A DNA stretch of 64,000 nucleotides, from NCBI GenBank assembly GCA_016744455.1, contig JADGEI010000001.1, positions 326,504-390,503 on the forward strand, given 5' to 3'. The DNA comes from Alcanivoracaceae bacterium. Lineage in GTDB: Bacteria > Pseudomonadota > Gammaproteobacteria > Xanthomonadales > Marinicellaceae. The notes below the pieces were generated by a model. The model saw only the letters and a list, made by a program, of their open reading frames with translations, made no database searches and was not told the DNA's origin. Positions within the stretch are counted from its first letter, which is position 1; each line of letters begins with the position of its first letter. A program made the translations under genes and the position numbers. Shown piece by piece: positions 58,227 through 64,000 of the stretch.

Positions 58227-59573
58227 TTAAAGACCATACTTAATTGACTTGCCATTAGCTTTGCCAATTAATTGGCCATCAGACCATTTGAGTTCGCCGT
58301 TCACCCATGTTTTTTCAATTGAGGCACTAAAGTCCATACCATCATAAGGGGTCCAACCACATTGGTATAACATGTCATCATTACTAATGGTTTGTGACTT
58401 ATTCATGTTAACTAAGGTAAGGTCTGCATAATAGCCTTCACGAATATAGCCACGATCAACAACATCAAATAAATCAGCAACATTGTGTGCTGTTTTTTGA
58501 ACAATTTTTTCGAGGCTAAATTTACCCTTGTTAACCAAAGATAACAGGCTTGCTAATGCTGTTTGTACCAAGGGTAATCCCGATGGTGCTGTAAAGTATT
58601 TATTTTGTTTTTCATCCCATGTGTGTGGTGCATGATCGGTTGCAATAATGTCAAGATTACCATAATTTATGCCTTTTATTATAGCTAGCTTATCTGAATA
58701 TTGTTTTACTGCAGGATTGCACTTTATTAATGTGCCTAATTGCTCATAGTCTTGCTCACTAAACCACGTAAAATGTACACAGGCTTCAGCAGTAATACGT
58801 TTTTGTTCAAGTGGTGATTGCTTAAATAATTCTACTTCTTCTGCTGTTGATATATGTAATACATGTAATTTTGAATTGTGCTTTTTAGCTAATGACATTG
58901 CTAGTTGTGTCGAAGCAATGCAAGCTTCTCGTGAACGTATTTTACCATGTTGATTAATGGGTACATCTTCGCCGTATTGTTGTTTTGCAGCGGCTTCATT
59001 AGCGGTGATTATTGGCGTGTCCTCACAATGAGTGGCAATTAACGTTGGAGCATGTTTAAAGATTTGATCTAAGGTTTCTTTATTGTCTACTAACATGTTA
59101 CCAGTTGACGCACCCATAAAAACCTTTATGCCACAAATTAAGCTCGTATCAATGGCTTTTATTTCTTCAATATTATCGTTGGTTGCACCTAAATAAAAAC
59201 CGTAATTACAATGTGAATTTCCAGCAATAAGTTGGTGCTTATCTTTTATGGCTTGTTCACTTACAGTCAATGGTGACGTATTAGGCATGTCCATTACTGA
59301 TGTTATGCCACCAGCTACTGCTGCAGCTGATTCTGTTATGAAACGGCCCTTGTTAGGCATGCCAGGTTCACGGAAATGAACTTGGTCATCTATCATGCCG
59401 GGCAATAAATGTTTTCCTTGTGCATCTATAATGGTGTCATTATTGTTTGTTATTATGCCCTTTTCAATTTTTTCAATTCTATTGTTTTTAATGCTGACAT
59501 CCATTTCTGAAATCAAGGATTCATTGACAATTTTTGCATTTTTAATTACGATTCTAGTCATGTTTATGCTCAT
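58227..59573 (-). CDS. pyrC: Dihydroorotase (class I)
   Basis: This 448-residue amidohydrolase closes carbamoyl-aspartate to dihydroorotate in pyrimidine synthesis. The metal ligands are [10 protein letters not shown], the carbamylated lysine in GIKVFMG, a histidine in THCEDT and the ATDHAPH motif. The sequence is of the longer class I type, unlike E. coli PyrC. Two starts are possible: ATG 59573, or ATG 59561, which has a GAG nine bases upstream. Both lie inside the end of yidD, so the two genes are coupled. Confidence 0.93.
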   Translation of the reverse strand: MSINMTRIVIKNAKIVNESLISEMDVSIKNNRIEKIEKGIITNNNDTIIDAQGKHLLPGMIDDQVHFREPGMPNKGRFITESAAAVAGGITSVMDMPNTSPLTVSEQAIKDKHQLIAGNSHCNYGFYLGATNDNIEEIKAIDTSLICGIKVFMGASTGNMLVDNKETLDQIFKHAPTLIATHCEDTPIITANEAAAKQQYGEDVPINQHGKIRSREACIASTQLAMSLAKKHNSKLHVLHISTAEEVELFKQSPLEQKRITAEACVHFTWFSEQDYEQLGTLIKCNPAVKQYSDKLAIIKGINYGNLDIIATDHAPHTWDEKQNKYFTAPSGLPLVQTALASLLSLVNKGKFSLEKIVQKTAHNVADLFDVVDRGYIREGYYADLTLVNMNKSQTISNDDMLYQCGWTPYDGMDFSASIEKTWVNGELKWSDGQLIGKANGKSIKYGL

Positions 59574-59802
59574 TTATTTGATTGTTTTTTAATTCAGGAA
59601 CATGATCGACTCCACCATCACAGCCTGGATGGCAGCGTCCAATTCTTTTAATTCCGAGTCCAATTCCCTTTATGATACCAAAGCGTTTAATTGCAGTCAT
59701 CATGTATTCGGAACAACTTGGATAAAAACGGCAACGGTTACCCAATAATGGACTTATAAAATACTTATAGCCTTTAAGAATTTGAATTAGAAGGTATTTC
59801 AT
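59554..59802 (-). CDS. yidD: YidD, membrane protein insertion efficiency factor
   Basis: This 82-residue protein has the YidD motifs [11 protein letters not shown] and [15 protein letters not shown] and an amphipathic basic N-terminus. In E. coli YidD helps YidC-dependent membrane insertion and lies between rnpA and yidC. Here it is away from that cluster and overlaps pyrC by 20 bp. It is complete. Confidence 0.93.
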   Translation of the reverse strand: MKYLLIQILKGYKYFISPLLGNRCRFYPSCSEYMMTAIKRFGIIKGIGLGIKRIGRCHPGCDGGVDHVPELKNNQINEHKHD

Positions 59803-60110
59803 GTTTTTTGTTAAATAATATTTGCTCTTGTTTGCACTTTGATGTATAAAGGTCGCGAAAATTTTAGGCAGTTTAAATCTATGGAACTAAATAGTCAATT
59901 TAGTTTCTAATTTGGATTAGAAAATAGCTTAAAAAAATAAGGTAACCATTTAGCATGACCTTCAGCTGTAAAAATTGACACAGTAGGTCTTTAGTTTAAG
60001 TCGTAAAATGTGATTTTATGATGGAAACTAAATCCTTTTCATCACAAAAATGGGGATTGATGTGATGAGCTGAATAGTTGCACTATAAGAAACTTAATTA
60101 GGAGAAATAA
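59803..60110. other. 308-bp non-coding gap between yidD and dksA
   Basis: This holds the divergent promoters of yidD-pyrC and dksA. AGGAGA at 60100-60105 is an excellent ribosome-binding site five bases before the dksA GTG. No coding region, riboswitch or strong hairpin was recognised. Confidence 0.5.
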
Positions 60111-60572
60111 GTGTCAGAAAGAAATATTAATGATCTACCAGAAAGTTATGTTCCAGAATTGGAATTGAAAGATAATTATAAACCTTTACTAAAAGATGAA
60201 TACATGTGTGATGAGCACATTGAATTTTTTCGCCGTAAATTAGTTCAATGGCAACAAGAATTAATTAAAGAATCACAGGAAACAATTAGTAATCTTCAAG
60301 ATGAAGTACGTGATATAGGTGATGAAGCCGAGCGTGCCTCAAGAGAAACAGAAAATACCTTAGAGTTAAGAACCAAGGATAGGTATAGAAAGCTCTTGTC
60401 AAAAATTCGCAAAGCTTTGAACAGTATCAAAGACGGAGAATATGGCTATTGTGAAGATACTGGTGAAGAAATTGGCTTAAAACGCCTTATGGTCAGACCG
60501 ATTGCAACCTTAACTATTGATGCTCAAGAGCGTTGGGAATTGCGTCAAAAATTATTGAAAGAAGGCAGATAA
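60111..60572 (+). CDS. dksA: DksA-family RNA polymerase cofactor with C-T-T-A zinc-site replacement
   Basis: This 153-residue protein (E. coli 151) binds RNA polymerase with ppGpp to control stable-RNA and amino-acid promoters. A long coiled coil (about 35-108, with the DxxDxA tip in RDIGDEAERAS) is followed by the finger region. Canonical DksA has Cys114, 117, 135 and 138. Here they are Cys114, Thr117, Thr135 and Ala138. This C-T-T-A pattern is that of zinc-independent DksA2-type paralogs described in Pseudomonas aeruginosa. The start is GTG at 60111 with AGGAGA. It is followed by prfB after 1 bp. A second, zinc-binding dksA may exist elsewhere. Confidence 0.92.
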   Translation: MSERNINDLPESYVPELELKDNYKPLLKDEYMCDEHIEFFRRKLVQWQQELIKESQETISNLQDEVRDIGDEAERASRETENTLELRTKDRYRKLLSKIRKALNSIKDGEYGYCEDTGEEIGLKRLMVRPIATLTIDAQERWELRQKLLKEGR

Positions 60573-60573
60573 T

Positions 60574-61669
60574 ATGGAAACTGCTGCGCAACAAGCACAA
60601 TTAAAGGACTTTAGTTTAAGAACCTCTGAATTACGGAGGTTTCTTTGACTATGATGTCAAGAAAGAAAAACTTGAAGAAGTTAATTTAGAGTTAGAAAAC
60701 CCCGATGTTTGGAATAATCCTGAACATGCCCAAGCACTAGGTAAAGAACGTGCAACCCTTGATGAAATTATTTCTACCATAGATAAACTTGAATCTGGTT
60801 TATCCGATTCAACTGAATTTTTGGAAATGGCAGAATTAGATGATGACGAGGAAACCTTTCAAATTGTTGTCCAAGATTTAAAAAATATACAGAAGTCACT
60901 AGAATACCTAGAATTCAAAAAGATGTTTTCCAATCCAATGGATCCCAATAATTGTTTTATTGATATTCAATCTGGCTCAGGAGGAACTGAAGCCCAAGAT
61001 TGGGCAGAAATGATATTGCGGATGTTTTTGCGTTATTGCGAGAAAAAAGACTTCAAAACTGAATTAATGGAATGTTCTGCTGGTGATGTTGCGGGGATTA
61101 AGTCTGCTACAATAAAAGTAGAAGGTGATTATGCCTTTGGCTGGTTGCGTACTGAAATTGGTGTGCATCGTTTGGTTCGAAAATCTCCCTTTGATTCTAG
61201 TAATAAACGTCACACTAGTTTTGCTGCAGTATTTGTATCTCCAGAAATTGATGATGACATTGATGTTGAGATTGATCCATCTGATTTGCGAATTGATGTA
61301 TACCGCGCCTCAGGTGCCGGTGGTCAGCACGTCAATAGAACAGAATCAGCGGTTAGGATTACACATGTACCTACAAACACAGTAGTTCAGTGTCAAAATG
61401 ATAGGTCACAACACAAAAATAAAGCTGCAGCAATGAAACAATTGAAGGCGAAATTGTATGAATTAGAAATGCAAAAACGTCGCGAAGAATCACAAACTAC
61501 AGAAGACTCAAAAGCTGATGTCGGTTGGGGTTCGCAAATTCGATCCTATGTACTTGATCAATCACGAATTAAAGACTTACGTACAGGTGTGGAGAATACC
61601 AGTACCCAAAATGTATTAGATGGCGATTTGGATAAGTTTATTATTGCCAGTTTGAAGCAAGGGTTATAG
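60574..61669 (+). CDS. prfB: Peptide chain release factor 2, with programmed +1 frameshift
   Basis: This is RF2, which recognises UGA and UAA stop codons. The coding path is 60574-60645, a skip of one base (60646), then 60647-61669, giving 364 residues (E. coli 365). The first 24 codons end CTT TGA. After the shift translation resumes at GAC with [13 protein letters not shown], as in E. coli. The codon-recognition SPF is in KSPFDSS and the catalytic GGQ in GAGGQHVNR. The in-frame UGA makes synthesis self-limiting. It lies between dksA and lysS; prfB-lysS is a standard pair. Confidence 0.96.
60635..60649 (+). promoter_or_regulatory. prfB programmed frameshift site
   Basis: GGAGG (60635-60639) is an internal Shine-Dalgarno sequence three bases before CTT, followed by TGAC. 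The slippery CTT TGA C and the spacing match the E. coli prfB site. The ribosome slips +1 when RF2 is scarce. Confidence 0.95.
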
Positions 61670-61712
61670 AATCAAATTTTTATCATATAAATTAGAATAC
61701 GGAACCAATTAA

Positions 61713-63197
61713 ATGTCAGAAGAAAATCATTTAATCTTAGAAAGAAGACAAAAATTACAAAACATACGCGATGAAAAAGGCATTGCTTTTCCTAATGACT
61801 TTAGAAGAAGTCATTTAGCAATGGATTTGCATGATAAGTACGATGATGTGATAAAAGAAGACTTAGACCCGCAAGGAATAGAAGTCTCGGTAGTTGGTCG
61901 TATGATGAGTAAACGTGAGTTTGGAAAAGGTGGATTTGCCGTCATTAAAGATGTTACGGATTCTATCCAACTATTTGTACAGTTAAATGGCGTTGGTGAA
62001 GAAAGTTTTAATGATTTTAAATCATGGGACTTGGGCGATATAATTGCAGCAAAAGGAACCATGTTTAAAACTAAGACGAATGAACTTTCTGTTAAGGCAA
62101 CGGAAATTAGACTTATTACTAAATCTATTAGACCTTTGCCAGACAAATTTCATGGGTTAACTGATCAAGAAATACGTTACCGTCAACGCTATGTTGATTT
62201 AATCATGAATCAAGAAAGCCGAGATACCTTTAAAGTACGTTCACAAATTATCACTCATATTCGTACGTTTATGGAAAAAAAGGCGTTTATGGAAGTGGAA
62301 ACACCGATGATGCATGTCATCCCTGGTGGAGCTGCAGCTAAACCATTTGAAACACACCACAATGCACTTGATTTACCTTTGTATTTGCGTATAGCCCCTG
62401 AGTTGTTTTTAAAACGGTTGGTAGTTGGCGGTTTTGAGCGTGTTTATGAAATTAACCGCAGTTTCCGTAACGAAGGTGTTTCAACAAAACATAACCCTGA
62501 ATTCACTATGATGGAATTTTATTGGGCCTATGCTGATTACAATGACTTAATGGATGTCACAGAAGAACTGTTTAAGCAACTGGCTGAAATTTCTACAGGT
62601 GGAACAGAGTTTGAGTACCAAGATAATAAATTAGATTTTGGTTCAAGTTTTGAACGCATCACTATGAAAAATTTAGTAAAAAAATACAACTCAGAAATTT
62701 CTGAAAAGGATTGCGAAAGCCGTGAAGCCTTAGCGACACATTGCGACAGGTTAGGGATTCATATTGATGATAATTGGGGTCAAGGCAAACTTTTAGTTGA
62801 ATTATTTGAAGAAACAGCAGAAGCAAAGCTTATCCAGCCAACATTTGTGATAGAGTACCCAACAGAGATTTCACCCTTGTCACGAAGAAATGATGAAAAC
62901 CCTAATTATACTGATAGGTTTGAATTGTTTATTGCAGGAAACGAAATTGCTAATGGGTTTTCGGAGCTTAATGACCCAGAAGATCAGGAACAACGGTTTA
63001 AGGATCAAGTGGCAAATAAAGAAGCTGGTGACGATGAAGCAATGCACTTTGATGCTGACTATATACGTGCACTAGAACACGGGATGCCACCAACAGCAGG
63101 TGAGGGTATTGGTATTGATAGATTAGTGATGCTATTCACGAATTCTGCATCAATACGCGATGTACTTTTGTTTCCATATATGCGCCCTGAAGTTTAA
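61713..63197 (+). CDS. lysS: Lysyl-tRNA synthetase, class II
   Basis: This 494-residue class II synthetase has an N-terminal OB-fold anticodon-binding domain (about 50-150) and a catalytic domain (about 175-494). Motif 2 is [21 protein letters not shown] and motif 3 is [10 protein letters not shown]. It lies 43 bp after prfB. The length is normal (E. coli 505). A PilZ gene follows after 13 bp and probably shares the transcript. Confidence 0.97.
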   Translation: MSEENHLILERRQKLQNIRDEKGIAFPNDFRRSHLAMDLHDKYDDVIKEDLDPQGIEVSVVGRMMSKREFGKGGFAVIKDVTDSIQLFVQLNGVGEESFNDFKSWDLGDIIAAKGTMFKTKTNELSVKATEIRLITKSIRPLPDKFHGLTDQEIRYRQRYVDLIMNQESRDTFKVRSQIITHIRTFMEKKAFMEVETPMMHVIPGGAAAKPFETHHNALDLPLYLRIAPELFLKRLVVGGFERVYEINRSFRNEGVSTKHNPEFTMMEFYWAYADYNDLMDVTEELFKQLAEISTGGTEFEYQDNKLDFGSSFERITMKNLVKKYNSEISEKDCESREALATHCDRLGIHIDDNWGQGKLLVELFEETAEAKLIQPTFVIEYPTEISPLSRRNDENPNYTDRFELFIAGNEIANGFSELNDPEDQEQRFKDQVANKEAGDDEAMHFDADYIRALEHGMPPTAGEGIGIDRLVMLFTNSASIRDVLLFPYMRPEV

Positions 63198-63210
63198 TAA
63201 AGAGATAAAT

Positions 63211-63546
63211 ATGAATATAGACAACACAATCAGATACGCTAGAAAACCAGTAACTTCCTCATGTTTGTTAGTGATGAGGGGACAATCCATTATTATGGAA
63301 GTTAAAAATATTTCTGCCTCTGGTATATTGTTGCAATACGATGATAATAGCGAAATAAAACTAAAATTAAATGATTTTTGTGTTTTAGAGATTATCATAA
63401 ACGAAGAATTTAATTTAAATGTTGAGGCGGAAGTTACACGAATAAGTGATGAAGGTGCTGGCTTAAGATTTATTAAGATTCCTGAAGAAAAACAAATTCC
63501 ATTGTGGGAATTACTTGGTGAACATGTTGACAAGATAGAGCGTTAG
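63211..63546 (+). CDS. PilZ-domain protein
   Basis: This 111-residue single-domain protein begins at ATG 63211 with AGAG upstream. It has the PilZ c-di-GMP-binding elements RYARK near the N-terminus and NISASG (the N/DxSxxG motif) at about residue 36. The first motif is a little weaker than the usual RxxxR, so binding is likely but not certain. It may be the effector for the GGDEF and HD-GYP proteins in this window. The lysS-PilZ spacing of 13 bp suggests co-transcription. Confidence 0.85.
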   Translation: MNIDNTIRYARKPVTSSCLLVMRGQSIIMEVKNISASGILLQYDDNSEIKLKLNDFCVLEIIINEEFNLNVEAEVTRISDEGAGLRFIKIPEEKQIPLWELLGEHVDKIER

Positions 63547-63558
63547 AAGAAAAGCGTT

Positions 63559-64000
63559 TTGTCAACCCCAGAAATAGTATCCTTTATTGTTGCTACAACA
63601 GTGTTGGCATTCACTCCTGGCCCTGACAACATCTTTGTTGTAGTAACCAGTTTAGGCCAAGGATTTAATACAGCACTCAAATTTATCTTTGGTCTTGCAA
63701 CAGGTATAGTCTTACATACTTTTTTAATTGTCATAGGAATATCGACAATAATAAGTCAATCGCACTATGGGCTAACAATTCTAAAAGTATTCGCAATAGG
63801 TTATTTAGTCTATTTAGCCTACAAAACATTCATGCATCGTAAAGACTTAATTCACCTTAATCAGCAGAAAAAAGTCGACAATTATTTTGTTCGTGGCTTC
63901 ATTATGAACATTACTAATCCAAAAGTCCTTATGTTTTTTTTGGCTTTTTTTCCTCAATTTGCAAACCTAGATCAAGCGGGCTATCAACATAGACTTGTAC
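63559..64000 (+). CDS. LysE/RhtB-family amino-acid exporter, cut by the window end
   Basis: The first 147 codons are present. It begins at TTG 63559 (STPEIVSFIVATTVLAFTPGPDN) and is open to the end. The TPGPDN motif and three to four hydrophobic helices are typical of LysE/RhtB/CadD-type transporters, which export amino acids. The NITNPKVLMFFLAFFPQF motif near the cut confirms the family. The start lies 12 bp after the PilZ stop. Substrate cannot be predicted. Confidence 0.88.
   Translation, partial: MSTPEIVSFIVATTVLAFTPGPDNIFVVVTSLGQGFNTALKFIFGLATGIVLHTFLIVIGISTIISQSHYGLTILKVFAIGYLVYLAYKTFMHRKDLIHLNQQKKVDNYFVRGFIMNITNPKVLMFFLAFFPQFANLDQAGYQHRLV

Noticed and set aside
60821-61669. N-terminally truncated or pseudogene prfB
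   Set aside because: The missing N-terminus is encoded upstream in another frame and joined by a canonical programmed frameshift at 60643-60649.

Overview
The window is bacterial chromosome from an AT-rich gammaproteobacterium (GC looks like the mid-30s percent by eye; not computed). Gene order supports this class: murJ-ribF-ileS-lspA-ispH beside rpsT, asd-fimV-truA-trpFBA-accD-folC, an Rrf2 regulator heading sufBCDS, and dksA near prfB-lysS. A fimV gene, a DksA, a prepilin-like protein, an autotransporter and c-di-GMP proteins suggest a free-living, surface-associated cell. The genus cannot be fixed from sequence alone; a marine lineage such as Marinicella or a xanthomonad-like relative is a guess. 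The coding is dense. Non-ATG starts are common (TTG for the E1 alpha gene, ribF, recC and the last gene; GTG for folA, ileS, sufS and dksA). No tRNA, rRNA, CRISPR array, insertion sequence or prophage was seen.

Layout. 1-2.4 kb: an unknown membrane protein and the mutagenic polymerase pair umuDC. 2.5-6.4 kb, minus strand: E1 alpha, E1 beta and E2 of a 2-oxoacid dehydrogenase, then slyD. 6.9-8.2 kb: thyA-folA, the thymidylate/folate pair. 8.3-9.6 kb: an HD-GYP protein with an altered metal site. 9.8-17 kb: rpsT, then the tightly packed murJ-ribF-ileS-lspA-ispH run. 17.5-19.9 kb: a prepilin-like protein whose processing-site glycine is replaced by valine, and a TPR-GGDEF diguanylate cyclase. 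20-25.5 kb: the SUF iron-sulfur operon, interrupted between sufB and sufC by a 29-bp tandem repeat array and a REP-like hairpin. 25.9-30.7 kb: a lipoprotein, a thiolase, two unknown envelope proteins, psd and an SCO1-type copper chaperone. 30.7-42.2 kb: prmB-aroC-asd, fimV, and truA-trpF-trpB-trpA-accD-folC.

42.5-50 kb is the most unusual region. It holds an 1820-residue autotransporter-like protein with ten repeat units, each carrying one cysteine pair. Directly downstream is a lipoprotein with Sel1 repeats, a coiled coil and a C-terminal caspase-type protease domain with an apparently intact His/Cys dyad. The two genes share orientation and Shine-Dalgarno context, lie 86 bp apart, and end at one strong terminator. 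This pair is the best candidate for an undescribed system. 50.4-53.4 kb is a recC with no recB or recD beside it.

53.5-64 kb: metH behind an ArsR-methyltransferase fusion regulator (SahR-like), pyrC-yidD, then dksA-prfB-lysS-PilZ and a cut-off LysE-type exporter. DksA has the C-T-T-A pattern of zinc-independent DksA paralogs. prfB has an intact programmed +1 frameshift site. A short structured repeat with a CCGCMGGGTTAATAG core occurs at about 25.7 and 58.2 kb, with a weaker relative at 28.35 kb.
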